DNA of 64,000 nucleotides from Bacteroidota bacterium (GTDB taxonomy: Bacteria > Bacteroidota > Bacteroidia > Sphingobacteriales > Sphingobacteriaceae): positions 1 to 64,000 of the forward strand of contig JABDFZ010000004.1 in the NCBI GenBank assembly GCA_013286325.1. Reading direction: 5' to 3'. The position numbers were made by a program, and so were the translations under genes. Shown here one piece after another: positions 43,540 through 53,957 of the stretch; position 1 is the stretch's first letter, and the number at the start of each line of letters is the position of its first letter. Under the pieces are notes generated by a model. The model was not told the origin of the DNA, did no database searches, and saw only the letters and a program-made list of their open reading frames with translations.

Positions 43540-45078
43540 GTGTTAGTTAAAACTTTTGGGAGTGCAGTTTATGGGATTGAAGCTATCACCATAACAGTTG
43601 AGGTAAACATATTAGCTGGTACCAAATATTTTGTTGTCGGTTTGGCTGATACCGCTATTAAGGAAAGCTATTTTCGTATCGAATCGGCATTGAAAAGCTG
43701 CAATTTCCGCATGCCTCGCCAACAAGTTGTGGTTAATATGGCACCTGCGGATATCCGGAAAGAAGGATCTGCGTATGATCTAACCATTGCTATGGGCGTA
43801 TTGGCAGCTTCCGGGCAGGTTGAAAATGAAAATCTCGAAAAATACCTGATAATGGGTGAGCTTTCGCTTGATGGAAGTCTGCAGCCCATAAAAGGCGCTT
43901 TGCCAATTGCCATACAGGCACGTAAAGAAGGTTATAAAGGCTTTATCCTGCCAAAACAAAATGCCCGTGAGGCAGCCATTGTAAATGACCTTGCGGTATA
44001 TGGAGTTGAAAACATAAAGGAGGTAGTTGCCTTTTTTAACGGTGAAACCCAGCTAACGGCGGAAGTAGTAAATACCCGCGACGAATTTTTTAAAAGTCTT
44101 ACCAGTTATGATAGTGATTTTAGCGAAGTCCGGGGACAGGAAAACATTAAGCGCGCATTGGAAATTGCAGCTGCTGGCGGGCATAATGTGATATTGATAG
44201 GTCCGCCAGGTGCTGGCAAAACCATGCTGGCCCGCAGGCTGCCATCTATTTTGCCACCGTTAAGCTTATACGAATCATTAGAAACCACAAAGATTCACTC
44301 GGTTGCAGGTAAGCTGTCAGCAGCCGATGCCTTAGTAACAACACGCCCGTTCCGTTCCCCGCATCATACCATTAGCGATGTTGCCCTTGTGGGCGGTGGT
44401 AGTAACCCACAGCCCGGTGAAATATCATTGGCCCATAATGGTGTTTTATTTTTAGATGAATTACCCGAATTTAAACGTAGTGCCCTTGAAGTAATGCGTC
44501 AACCCCTTGAAGAACGCAGGGTAACAATTTCAAGAGCCAAATTCACCGTTGATTATCCGAGTTCATTTATGTTGGTGGCCAGTATGAACCCTTGCCCCTG
44601 CGGATATTTTAATCATCCTGAGAAGGAATGCATCTGTCCACCTGGAACTGTACAAAAATATTTAAGTAAAATTTCTGGTCCGTTGCTTGACAGGATTGAC
44701 CTCCATGTGGAAGTAACCCCGGTTAATTTTAATGAATTAGCATCAGACCGCCTTGCTGAAAAAAGCGAATTTATCCGCGAACGGGTTATTAAAGCCCGCG
44801 ATATACAGGCCCATCGCTTTGGTAACAAACCCGACCTGCATGCTAATGCGCAAATGAGCCCCCAGATGGTACGCGACATCTGCAAAATAAACACGGCAGG
44901 CCAAACCTTGCTTAAAAAAGCAATGGAAAAACTTGGCCTTTCGGCAAGGGCCTACGACAGGATACTAAAAGTATCCCGCACTATTGCCGACCTAGCCGGA
45001 GCGGAAGAAATACAGCTTGAGCATTTGGCAGAAGCTATACATTTCAGAAGCCTTGATAGAGAAGGGTGGGCAAGATAA
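43540..45078 (+). CDS. YifB/ComM family Mg-chelatase-like AAA ATPase; GTG start
   Basis: [77 protein letters not shown]. Confidence 0.95.
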   Translation: MLVKTFGSAVYGIEAITITVEVNILAGTKYFVVGLADTAIKESYFRIESALKSCNFRMPRQQVVVNMAPADIRKEGSAYDLTIAMGVLAASGQVENENLEKYLIMGELSLDGSLQPIKGALPIAIQARKEGYKGFILPKQNAREAAIVNDLAVYGVENIKEVVAFFNGETQLTAEVVNTRDEFFKSLTSYDSDFSEVRGQENIKRALEIAAAGGHNVILIGPPGAGKTMLARRLPSILPPLSLYESLETTKIHSVAGKLSAADALVTTRPFRSPHHTISDVALVGGGSNPQPGEISLAHNGVLFLDELPEFKRSALEVMRQPLEERRVTISRAKFTVDYPSSFMLVASMNPCPCGYFNHPEKECICPPGTVQKYLSKISGPLLDRIDLHVEVTPVNFNELASDRLAEKSEFIRERVIKARDIQAHRFGNKPDLHANAQMSPQMVRDICKINTAGQTLLKKAMEKLGLSARAYDRILKVSRTIADLAGAEEIQLEHLAEAIHFRSLDREGWAR

Positions 45079-45267
45079 TAAAAAGTTTACTACGGGAATA
45101 TCTTTTTACAGGTGTAATATTAGCGGCTTTATTTTGTCATAGTAATATGCCTGGTTGTTCTTAAAGCTAAGCTCTATCAGGTGGGATACATCTCTTTTTA
45201 AAAGAGGAGGGAAGGATTATGGCATAAGGCCATATTGGACTTTTGAAGTTATATCTAATTTATTGAC

Positions 45268-46782
45268 ATGAAAAAAACCTTTATTCTATTTTCAGTCGCA
45301 TTTTTTATCGCATATCATATTTTTGCCCAAACAGCAGTCTCATCGAACAATAACCCTGTAACAAAGAGCCGGATACTTCACGCTGATTCTTCGGTTGTTA
45401 CCAAACACCAGGTTACTATAAAAGGCAAATCCATCCCGTATACGGCCACAGCGGGCAGCATCCCCGTATGGGATGAAGATGGACGCCCTATAGCAGGCAT
45501 TTTTTATACCTATTTTGAACGCAATGATATAACCGACAGATCAACCCGTCCGTTAGTGATTTCCTTTAATGGAGGCCCTGGTTCGCCTTCTGCGTGGATG
45601 GAGATCGGTTATACCGGCCCAAGTGTGGTTAATGTTGATAATGAAGGATATCCAATTCAACCTTATGGGGTGAGCGAAAATAAAAACTCTATCCTTGATG
45701 TTGCTGATATCGTATACGTCGATCCAGTAAATACAGGTTATTCCAGAATTGTGGATAAGGGTACATCAGGGTCAAAATTCTTTGGTGTAAATGAGGATAT
45801 AAAATACCTGGCTGCATGGATAAATACTTTTGTAACCTGCAAAAACAGGTGGGCTTCGCCTAAGTTTTTGATTGGTGAAAGTTATGGTACCAACCGGGTA
45901 TCGGGACTGGCCCTGGAGCTTCAGAATGCGCAGGGGATGTTTTTAAACGGTGTAGTGCTGGTATCAACAACCGATCTCGGAATTGAACGCGATGGCCCTG
46001 TACTGGCAGCTTTAAAACTTCCTTATTTCGCCGCTACGGCCTGGTATCATGGTATGCTTGCACCAGATCTTCAAAAAAAGGATCTGTTAACATTGTTACC
46101 TGAGGTGGAAGATTTTACGCTAAACCATTTAATACCGGCGTTTTGCAGGGGAGGTTTTATTGATGATGCCGAAAAGAATGAGTTAGCGGCGAAAATTGCA
46201 CGTTACAGCGGACTTCCGGAGAAGCTTGTATTACAAAACAACCTGGATGTTCCGCGAGACCTGTTTCGGAAGGCTCTATTGCGCGATAAAGGCTATACTA
46301 TTGGCAGGCTCGATTCCCGTTATAAAGGAATTGACCGGCAGGTGGGTGGTGATAGCCCGGAGTACCCGGCTGAGGCAATGGCTTGGGTGCATGCTTTTAC
46401 ACCGGCAATTAATATTTACCTAAGGGATGAGCTAAACTATAAAACCGATCTTAGATATAATATGTTTGGTGATGTATCGCCCTGGAATGATAACAATGAC
46501 CATACAGGCGAAAATCTGCGTCAAGCCATTGCACAAAATCCATATCTTCACTTGTTTATACAATCAGGGTATTTTGATGGCTCCTGCGATTATTTTGATG
46601 CCAAATACACCCTATGGCAGCTTGACCCCAGCGGCAGGCTAAAGGACCGGCTAAAATGGAAAGGTTACAAAAGCGGGCATATGATGTATATGCGAAAAAA
46701 TGACCTTGTTCTCGCTACAGACGACCTGAGGAAGTTTATACAGGAATCAGTGCCCAGGCCAGGTGAGCCTGCTAAATATTAA
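45268..46782 (+). CDS. S10 family serine carboxypeptidase-like protein
   Basis: Signal peptide; VISFNGGPGSPSAWMEIGYTGP; FLIGESYGTNRVSGLA; GYFDGSCDYFDAKYTLWQLD. Confidence 0.92.
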   Translation: MKKTFILFSVAFFIAYHIFAQTAVSSNNNPVTKSRILHADSSVVTKHQVTIKGKSIPYTATAGSIPVWDEDGRPIAGIFYTYFERNDITDRSTRPLVISFNGGPGSPSAWMEIGYTGPSVVNVDNEGYPIQPYGVSENKNSILDVADIVYVDPVNTGYSRIVDKGTSGSKFFGVNEDIKYLAAWINTFVTCKNRWASPKFLIGESYGTNRVSGLALELQNAQGMFLNGVVLVSTTDLGIERDGPVLAALKLPYFAATAWYHGMLAPDLQKKDLLTLLPEVEDFTLNHLIPAFCRGGFIDDAEKNELAAKIARYSGLPEKLVLQNNLDVPRDLFRKALLRDKGYTIGRLDSRYKGIDRQVGGDSPEYPAEAMAWVHAFTPAINIYLRDELNYKTDLRYNMFGDVSPWNDNNDHTGENLRQAIAQNPYLHLFIQSGYFDGSCDYFDAKYTLWQLDPSGRLKDRLKWKGYKSGHMMYMRKNDLVLATDDLRKFIQESVPRPGEPAKY

Positions 46783-46838
46783 CGCGGTTAGTAACAACCA
46801 GAGATTAATAATCCAGGTTGATACCAAAAAACAATTTT

Positions 46839-47237
46839 ATGACCATCATCGATAAGCTTGCCTGGATTGAAATAAAGGACTATGCTATTCTATCCACAAA
46901 ATCTTTTGGAAAGGATACCTTTTATATTCCGGGAGGAAAACGGGAAGCGGGCGAAACAGATATGGAAGCGCTCTGCCGGGAAATTAAAGAAGAACTCACG
47001 GTTGATCTCGATAAATCCAGTGTTAAATACTTCGGCACGTTTCAAGCACCTGCGCACGGACAACCGGAAGGTGTTGAAGTACGGATGACCTGCTATACCG
47101 CAACCTACCAAGGGCAAATCAGCGCCAGCGCAGAAATAGCGGAGGTTAGCTGGCTCAATTACTCGGCCATTGAAACAGTGTCGGCAGTTGACAAAATTAT
47201 TTTTAATCATTTAAAGGAAATTGGCTGGCTAAAATAA
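46839..47237 (+). CDS. NUDIX hydrolase
   Basis: Nudix box GGKREAGETDMEALCREIKEELTVD. Confidence 0.93.
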   Translation: MTIIDKLAWIEIKDYAILSTKSFGKDTFYIPGGKREAGETDMEALCREIKEELTVDLDKSSVKYFGTFQAPAHGQPEGVEVRMTCYTATYQGQISASAEIAEVSWLNYSAIETVSAVDKIIFNHLKEIGWLK

Positions 47238-47324
47238 ACCTGAACACTACTCAATCCCCTATAAAATTATTTGATTATCTGGAGGTGAATACTTATTTTA
47301 GATTTCCTTAAACCTTATTATCAC

Positions 47325-47510
47325 ATGGAAAAATTCACACAAGTCCAAAAGCTGATCGCTTCAATGGAGACAGACATCGACAAATTTTATAATAAAAGTA
47401 ACTCAGCAGCCGGAACACGGGTTCGCAAAGGTATGCAGGACCTGAAAAATCTTGCGCAGTCCGTTCGATCAGAAATTCTTGAAATAAAAACTGCATCGGG
47501 CAAGGGGTAA
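47325..47510 (+). CDS. Histone H1-like small protein of Bacteroidota
   Basis: MEKFTQVQKLIASMETDIDKFYNKSNSAAGTRVRKGMQDLKNLAQSVRSEILEIKTASGKG. Confidence 0.82.
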   Translation: MEKFTQVQKLIASMETDIDKFYNKSNSAAGTRVRKGMQDLKNLAQSVRSEILEIKTASGKG

Positions 47511-47773
47511 AAATAATAAAGCCTTGATACATAATTCTTTTGCATAAGGGCGGTCCTGGATCTCCAATCCAACCGTTCTGACCGACTATTCCTAAAAGTT
47601 GTATAGTTTTGTAATCAGTTTACGGCTATTAATGATGCAAGTAAACTGTATTGCAGTTATTAATATTCTCTTTTTATAGATTAGATGTAATTAATTGACG
47701 ATCAGTTAATTATTGGAATGCGTTTTGTGCATTATATACTCCCCTCCCTAATTCCACACCTAACTATAAAGAG

Positions 47774-48187
47774 ATGACAAATTTTTTGATGATAGACGAC
47801 AACCCGGTTGAACATCTTATTATGCAAAAGATGTTTGATAAGTTCCATTTATTTCCCGGTGCTTCACATAGCTTGAATGCCAAAGCGAGTATGAATTTTT
47901 TTGAACAATATTGTACATCGGTAAAAATACTGCCTGATGTTATCTTCCTCGACCTCAATATGCCGGGCTTTAATGGCTGGGATTTTTTGGATGGATTCCA
48001 AAGGATTTATAAACAAATAAAAAAGCAGATAGACATATATATTATTTCTTCCTCAATAGATCCAAAAGACAAGATACTTACCGATAAATATGATTTTGTG
48101 AAAGCATTTATTTGTAAACCTGTAAAATTGGAAACTTTACTTAATTTGTATTCTTTATACCAGTTCAACAGGAGGGCTGCCGGTTAA
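47774..48187 (+). CDS. Single-domain response regulator (paralogue of 42134-42541)
   Basis: FLMIDDNPVEHLIMQKMF...PDVIFLDLNMPGFNGWDFLDGF...AFICKPVKLETL. Confidence 0.9.
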   Translation: MTNFLMIDDNPVEHLIMQKMFDKFHLFPGASHSLNAKASMNFFEQYCTSVKILPDVIFLDLNMPGFNGWDFLDGFQRIYKQIKKQIDIYIISSSIDPKDKILTDKYDFVKAFICKPVKLETLLNLYSLYQFNRRAAG

Positions 48188-48281
48188 CCTTTAGGTTATC
48201 TAAATTAATGTAACGTATCCGGCTTGCATTGTGTATTAAATTTTAAGGCGGCTTTATAAATAAACAACTCTTATCTAAAAT

Positions 48282-48692
48282 ATGAAAACTAAGTTATCGG
48301 TTTTTTTAATAACTATCATAGGTCTCAGTATGCTTATCTCATCATGCAAAAAGGGGGGCGGTAATTCAAATATGCAATTGTTACAGATTAACTCACAGAA
48401 CAACGGTAAGACCATTGCTGTTTCAAAAGGTCAGTCATTAAGATTAACCCTGAAGAACCCAGGCGATGGTGGTTACAGTTTTGATACACCGCAGTATAAT
48501 TCATCGGTATTAAGCCTTACCGGACATACACATAGTTCAGGGGCATCAAGTGCGGTTGGTGGTTTTGGAGATGATGCCTGGGAGTTTAAAGCCTTAAAAA
48601 CCGGCGAATCCACATTGGTTATAACCGCTACCCGGCCATTCGATAAAAATAACCCCGTTGTTATGTTTTCTGGTAAGGTTACCGCTAACTAA
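48282..48692 (+). CDS. Chagasin-like (inhibitor I42) family lipoprotein
   Basis: Lipobox LISSC; motifs LKNPGDGGYSF, SAVGGFGDDAWEFKAL, TATRPF match the three inhibitor loops (NPxTGx, GxxG, RPW-like). Confidence 0.72.
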   Translation: MKTKLSVFLITIIGLSMLISSCKKGGGNSNMQLLQINSQNNGKTIAVSKGQSLRLTLKNPGDGGYSFDTPQYNSSVLSLTGHTHSSGASSAVGGFGDDAWEFKALKTGESTLVITATRPFDKNNPVVMFSGKVTAN

Positions 48693-48845
48693 TTGTGTCT
48701 TAATTTTTCCTTTCCACTGATTGTAAGGATAAATGGTTCAATGTCATCAATGCTAAATTTTAGCACCCAGGTGTGTTTTGAAACTAATAGGTAAATTATT
48801 TGTTTTTGTTAAACAGAATACATAGTTTCACACAGCACTTGCCCT

Positions 48846-49223
48846 ATGACTGACCAGAACAAGAAGATTATTATTTTCGATGATGATGAGGACATCCTTT
48901 CTATCTGTAGTTTTATTCTGGAGGAGCAGGGATGGCAAGTAAATGCATACACTGATTGCAATAATATAATTGAAAAGGTCTCGGGTATTTTACCCGATGT
49001 AATATTGATGGATAACTGGATACCTGATGACGGAGGTATAATTGCGACACAAAAACTCAAAAACAACGAAGCTCTGAAAAATATTCCGGTCATTTACTTT
49101 TCAGCTAATAGCGATATTGAGCTGCTTGCTACCCATGCAGGGGCAGAATCATACCTTGCTAAACCATTTGATCTGGAAGAGTTGGAGCGTGTTATAAATA
49201 AGGTGTTGCTATCAGGTAATTAA
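48846..49223 (+). CDS. Single-domain response regulator (CheY-like)
   Basis: KIIIFDDDEDILSICSFILEEQGW...PDVILMDNWIPDDGGIIATQKLK...SYLAKPFDLEEL. Confidence 0.93.
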   Translation: MTDQNKKIIIFDDDEDILSICSFILEEQGWQVNAYTDCNNIIEKVSGILPDVILMDNWIPDDGGIIATQKLKNNEALKNIPVIYFSANSDIELLATHAGAESYLAKPFDLEELERVINKVLLSGN

Positions 49224-49243
49224 TAAAAACAACCTCAATAAAT

Positions 49244-49281
49244 AAAAAAAGCTCTCCGCATATAAACGGAGAGCTTTTTTT
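49244..49281. terminator. Bidirectional terminator
   Basis: AAAAAAAGCTCTCCG / CGGAGAGCTTTTTTT stem-loop between convergent genes. Confidence 0.88.
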
Positions 49282-49298
49282 ATTAGGATCAGTATGGA

Positions 49299-52229
49299 TT
49301 AATCGCCGCCTGGAAAACCACCACCCCTGTTGCCTCCGCCATCACCACCTCTTCTAAATCCGCGGGAAGGGTCGCCATTTTGCGTTGGGGCCTTTCCGGC
49401 AAATTTTTGCAAACGAAGGGTAAATGTTAGCAAGTAATAACGTGCCAGCCTGTTAACCTGGGTTTGTGTAACTGCGCTTGCCGATGTTGTTGACGAGAAG
49501 CCTGTATTTTCGTTAAACAAATCGAATGCCGATAAACGTATGGTACCTCTGTGGTCTTTCATAAACCTGCGTTCAACATAAAGATTCAACAGGTTAGGAT
49601 TTGTTACTTTTATAGTAGGGGCATATCCATAATTAATAGCCTTGGTGAAATCATAACTAAATGTCCAGTCGCCAAAATAATTCTTTCCTGTTAAGCCCGA
49701 ATTCCAGGTCCTCACATTTGCGCTGGCATTGGTAATGTCATTTTGGATGGAATTGCTAGTATGATTTATAGCATAATTCGTTAATATTTGCGCATCAATA
49801 TGATCGGTAATATCAACCCGGAAAGCTACCTGAGGGGTAAACTGCAAGTTTTTAGCAATGTTTTTCTCTGTGGTTTCTTCAAAAGTATTGGCATCTATAT
49901 TACTTAAAAAACCAACGTTGTTGTTAAAGGTGGCAGTACCGCTAAAGCTTAAGGTATACTTACGGTTTTGCCATGGTTTTGAATAAGTAAAACGGCCCTG
50001 CATACTATAAAACCCATCTGCATTGGCATATCTTGTTAAAATAGTGTTATCAAACCTCCTATTGGGTGTATAAATTGCTGGATAAGTTATAGTATTGGTA
50101 ACCACCTCGTTTTGTATTGACTGGTAGGTTAAACCTATAAAAAACACATCGCCGCTAGCTATATTAAAGTTATTATACCTTACACTGAAATTATTAGTAA
50201 ATTGTGGTTTCAGATCAGGATTTCCTTCAACCGGGTATAACGCGTTTGAGAAATCGGTAACGGGCTGCAGTTGCGTAAAACTTGGCTGACTGCTAGACCC
50301 ATTGTAGTTGATGCTAAGCCCTTTGGTTCGTGAAAAGTTGTAGACAAACCTTGCAGCAGGAATAACATTGAATGTTGAAACGTGGGTGGTAAGCCCGGTA
50401 ACCGGCGAATAACCATCCAATACCGCAGGCTGTACACCAACACCTACAGTGTAGTTATATTTTTTTTCAATGAAGCGGTAGTTTAACCCAACCTTGTTGG
50501 TTGTAAAATTGTAATTGTAACGGGTGCTTAATGCACTATCATTTCTGAAAGACAAACTTTGCGGATCAAACAGGGTATCCGTTACCTTATCATTATTGGT
50601 ATTCGAACGGTTAAAGGCATAGTTTAACTCCAGGTAGGAGAGTTTACCCAACGGCTCCATGTATGAAAAATTTATCCCGTAGCTTGTTGTGCGGCTATCG
50701 GTTGTAATAATCTGGTTAGTCGGAGCTGTTGGCGCACCAGCTGTGTAAACATATATCGGGTTTTGGTAAGAATTGCTTTTGCCTGAACTGAACGTAGCGT
50801 TGATGCTCAGGTTACGGCGATGACCAAGCCTGCGGTTATACAAAGCAGTAAACCCGTAATTCGGTGCCTGAGAATCGCCAATTGTGGTTGATGTATAAGC
50901 CGAGTTTTGAGCGGCATTTTTCCTGGTTATGGTGTTGGTTTCGAACTCATTGGTATTTACACCAGCATACGAAAAAGTGGGGGTGACTTTTAAATAATTA
51001 ACTGTATCAGGCTTATACTCCATATTCCAGGTAAAGCGGTGATTTATGTTCTGATCGGTTTCGTTGGTATTTTGATTCTGATTTGATGGATTATTTGATG
51101 ATGTGTTTTGCTGCAGGATCTTGCTAATAGTATTTGTAGTGTTATCAGCAAAGCTATAACTACCATAAACCGAAAGGCTTTTGCCCCATTGGTCGCGGAA
51201 GTTTGCACCAATTGAATGTGCATCGGTGATCCCGTTAGCAGTAGTAGTAAGGCTACCAGTATTGCCACCGCCGCCTCTGCCTGCGTTACCCCGGCCGCCC
51301 CCGCCCCCAAAGCCGCCGCCACCTCCACCACCACCGCCGCCTCCGGCGCTGTTAAAAGAGAAAGTATTTACATTGGTGTTATTTATGCTACCCAAAACCG
51401 CAATTTGCTGATTGCCATTAAAGTTAAAAGCGTTTAACGAGGCTATATACCGGTTTTTATCGGGGATGCCCTGGCTTTTCGGAAGTGCATCTTCGCCATC
51501 TCCTACTGTGCCCTGACCAAAATAACCGTAGTTTTTATCTTTCCTGATGGTAATGTTCATTATTTTATCAGGCTCTCCGGTTTTAACTCCGGTGAGGTTG
51601 GCCTGATCGCCATAATCATCAATCATCTGGATATTTTCAACCACATCAGCCGGGAGGTTTTTAGTAGCGCTTTGTACATCGCCACCCATAAAGTCTTTAC
51701 CGTTTATACGTACTTTGGTAACTTGTTTGCCCTGAGTAGTAATATTTCCGTTTATATCAACATCCACACCAGGAAGCTTTTTTATCAGGTCTTCTACCGG
51801 TGCATTTTCGCGTACTTTATAGGCACTGGCCTGATATTGAACAGTATCTTCTTTTATAGTTACCGGTACAACGCCCACAATGGTAACCTCGTTAAGCATT
51901 TTCGACTCTGTTTTTAAAATGATGGTACCCAGGTCAGCAGCTGTATTGGTATTATCTAAAGTATAATGTTTCCTGAGCGCCTGATAGCCAATAGAAGTTA
52001 CAGTGATTGTTAATTTGGTACCCTTAATGCCCTGGAAAACAAATTTCCCATTAATATCAGCTACAGATATGGTGCTGTCGCCTTTATCTGATATTAATTT
52101 AATGTTAGCTGATGGAACGGATAGTTTGGTTGAATCTATAACAGTTCCGTGTACTTCCCTTCCGCTTTGAGCGTATGAATAAGTAATTGTTAAAAAGGTA
52201 ATGGTTAGTGCAAATAATAAAGATTTCAT
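49299..52229 (-). CDS. TonB-dependent-receptor-like outer-membrane beta-barrel protein with poly-Gly loop
   Basis: MKSLLFALTITFLTITYSYAQ signal; REVHGTVIDSTKLSVPSANIKLISDKGDS; plug LIKKLPGVDVDINGNITTQGKQVTKVRINGKDF; GGGGGGGGGGFGGGGGRGNAGRGGGG insert; barrel. Confidence 0.9.
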   Translation of the reverse strand: MKSLLFALTITFLTITYSYAQSGREVHGTVIDSTKLSVPSANIKLISDKGDSTISVADINGKFVFQGIKGTKLTITVTSIGYQALRKHYTLDNTNTAADLGTIILKTESKMLNEVTIVGVVPVTIKEDTVQYQASAYKVRENAPVEDLIKKLPGVDVDINGNITTQGKQVTKVRINGKDFMGGDVQSATKNLPADVVENIQMIDDYGDQANLTGVKTGEPDKIMNITIRKDKNYGYFGQGTVGDGEDALPKSQGIPDKNRYIASLNAFNFNGNQQIAVLGSINNTNVNTFSFNSAGGGGGGGGGGGFGGGGGRGNAGRGGGGNTGSLTTTANGITDAHSIGANFRDQWGKSLSVYGSYSFADNTTNTISKILQQNTSSNNPSNQNQNTNETDQNINHRFTWNMEYKPDTVNYLKVTPTFSYAGVNTNEFETNTITRKNAAQNSAYTSTTIGDSQAPNYGFTALYNRRLGHRRNLSINATFSSGKSNSYQNPIYVYTAGAPTAPTNQIITTDSRTTSYGINFSYMEPLGKLSYLELNYAFNRSNTNNDKVTDTLFDPQSLSFRNDSALSTRYNYNFTTNKVGLNYRFIEKKYNYTVGVGVQPAVLDGYSPVTGLTTHVSTFNVIPAARFVYNFSRTKGLSINYNGSSSQPSFTQLQPVTDFSNALYPVEGNPDLKPQFTNNFSVRYNNFNIASGDVFFIGLTYQSIQNEVVTNTITYPAIYTPNRRFDNTILTRYANADGFYSMQGRFTYSKPWQNRKYTLSFSGTATFNNNVGFLSNIDANTFEETTEKNIAKNLQFTPQVAFRVDITDHIDAQILTNYAINHTSNSIQNDITNASANVRTWNSGLTGKNYFGDWTFSYDFTKAINYGYAPTIKVTNPNLLNLYVERRFMKDHRGTIRLSAFDLFNENTGFSSTTSASAVTQTQVNRLARYYLLTFTLRLQKFAGKAPTQNGDPSRGFRRGGDGGGNRGGGFPGGD

Positions 52230-52410
52230 TTTGTTTTTAATGTACATCTGGGGCCACATAATATCATAAGACATTATTCGGGTGCAAATGTTCAATTAAA
52301 ATCGCTAATTAACTAAAAATCATAGTATTGTTACATATGAAATGTAAAAAGCCCCCTGATTTACAGGGAGCTTTTATTATTTGGTGAATATGAACTATTT
52401 AAATATTCGC

Positions 52411-53346
52411 TTAGTTAACCGGTAAATGCAATGCTGCTGCTACTTCGTTATAATTTTTAACGTTAAGATGCGGGTTAGCTGCATTTATGGTAGTAATTGC
52501 AGTTCCAGGAATTACAACAACCCTGAAATCTATTCCGCTTGTTTGCGTAAAGTTAGCTTTAAGGTCAATATATCCTACTCCGTAATCAGAGAAATCTATT
52601 GTGTTACCGCCTTCTGAGTATGGTAAAGCAAACCATCCGGATGTTGAACCTGTGTTTCTTAAATAAACTAAAACAGTTCCCGAATCAACTATATTCTGTG
52701 TAATTGCAGGTACAGCAAATTTGGTTAAGCCTGCTACAACAACGCCTTTATTTACTAATAAATAATTTTGAACGTTAGCATTTCCCGGATCGCCCTTATC
52801 GCCTTTTGGTCCTTGTGCACCTGTAGCACCTGTTGCGCCAGTAGCTCCTGCCGGCCCTTGTGCACCAGTAGCACCTGTCGCTCCGGCAGCGCCTGTTGCA
52901 CCCGTAGCACCTGTTGCGCCAGCTGCACCTGTATCACCCTTTGGTCCTTGTGCACCAGTAGCGCCTGTAGCACCAGTAGCTCCTATCGGCCCTTGCGGTC
53001 CGGTTGGTCCCTGTGCACCAGTTGCTCCTGTAGCGCCGGTGGCACCTGTTGCCCCAGCTGCTCCGGTTGCGCCCGTAGCACCGGCTGGACCTTGTGCACC
53101 CGTTGCGCCCTGTGCGCCAGCTGCTCCCGTATCACCTTTTGGTCCCTGAGGTCCTACTGGCCCTCCGGCTGGTCCTGCCGGCCCTTGTGGTCCTGCTGCA
53201 CCGGTTGCACCTGTAGCACCCTGAGCGCCTGTGGCACCTTGAGCGCCCGTGGCACCTGCTGGTCCTGCTGTTTTATCTTTCTTACACGCTGTTATGCTAA
53301 AAAGGCATATAAATAAAATTGGTAATAAAAGTCTAAGTGGTTTCAT
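52411..53346 (-). CDS. Collagen-like (Gly-X-Y repeat) lipoprotein
   Basis: Lipobox [10 protein letters not shown] followed by more than 45 G-X-Y triplets ([13 protein letters not shown]...[10 protein letters not shown]...[10 protein letters not shown]) and a globular C-terminus. Confidence 0.92.
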   Translation of the reverse strand: MKPLRLLLPILFICLFSITACKKDKTAGPAGATGAQGATGAQGATGATGAAGPQGPAGPAGGPVGPQGPKGDTGAAGAQGATGAQGPAGATGATGAAGATGATGATGATGAQGPTGPQGPIGATGATGATGAQGPKGDTGAAGATGATGATGAAGATGATGAQGPAGATGATGATGAQGPKGDKGDPGNANVQNYLLVNKGVVVAGLTKFAVPAITQNIVDSGTVLVYLRNTGSTSGWFALPYSEGGNTIDFSDYGVGYIDLKANFTQTSGIDFRVVVIPGTAITTINAANPHLNVKNYNEVAAALHLPVN

Positions 53347-53559
53347 ATTCAAGTATGATTTTTGTTTGTTAAGACCTCTTTCTACGTAATTATTTTAATT
53401 AGGTTACAATTGTTGTTAGAAGAACAAAAATTTCCTGACATGTTATTAAATTAAGTATGAGGGATTTGCACAGTAGAGGCCAACAATTGTTTAAAAATTA
53501 TCTTATAATGGGGTAACAAAGTGGCATGGTTTTCGTTAAAAATAAAAAAACATTAACCT

Positions 53560-53829
53560 ATGGCTAATATTAATATTTCACTGCACTCAAAAGTGCACAA
53601 ATGGATCGATGCGATCGGTTTCCGGCTTAATGGGTCACAAACCAACCATAAAGATAACGTAACTACCAATCATTACTTTTTTGAAACCTTCAACTTTTTT
53701 GAAAAAGCAAAAAATAATGATCTTAAAAATTCGAAATTTTTATGCTTTGATGCTTATGGAGAGAAGATAAATGTAAGGTCGCTCCTTGATTTGCAGACTG
53801 CTTTTTTCGAAAATATCAGTCAGTTGTAG
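53560..53829 (+). CDS. Hypothetical protein
   Basis: 89-aa ORF with plausible composition, no recognised domain. Confidence 0.5.
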   Translation: MANINISLHSKVHKWIDAIGFRLNGSQTNHKDNVTTNHYFFETFNFFEKAKNNDLKNSKFLCFDAYGEKINVRSLLDLQTAFFENISQL

Positions 53830-53904
53830 TTTTTTGTGGTCAAAGGTTAATGATAAATAGTCAGTTCATGCCACTTTATAAGTGGTAGCCAATCATATAT
53901 AAAT

Positions 53905-53940
53905 AAAAAGTCCCGCTTTGTTTTACAGGCGGGACTTTTT
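53905..53940. terminator. Bidirectional terminator
   Basis: AAAAAGTCCCGC / GCGGGACTTTTT stem. Confidence 0.85.
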
Positions 53941-53957
53941 TTATGATTCAAGTTTTT

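Noticed and set aside
51181-51411. Proline-rich + strand ORF
   Set aside because: Antisense of the poly-Gly loop.
52768-53316. 182-aa Cys-rich + strand ORF
   Set aside because: Exact antisense of the collagen-like tandem repeat; Cys/Ser/Thr pattern is a by-product of the GGN-repeat DNA.
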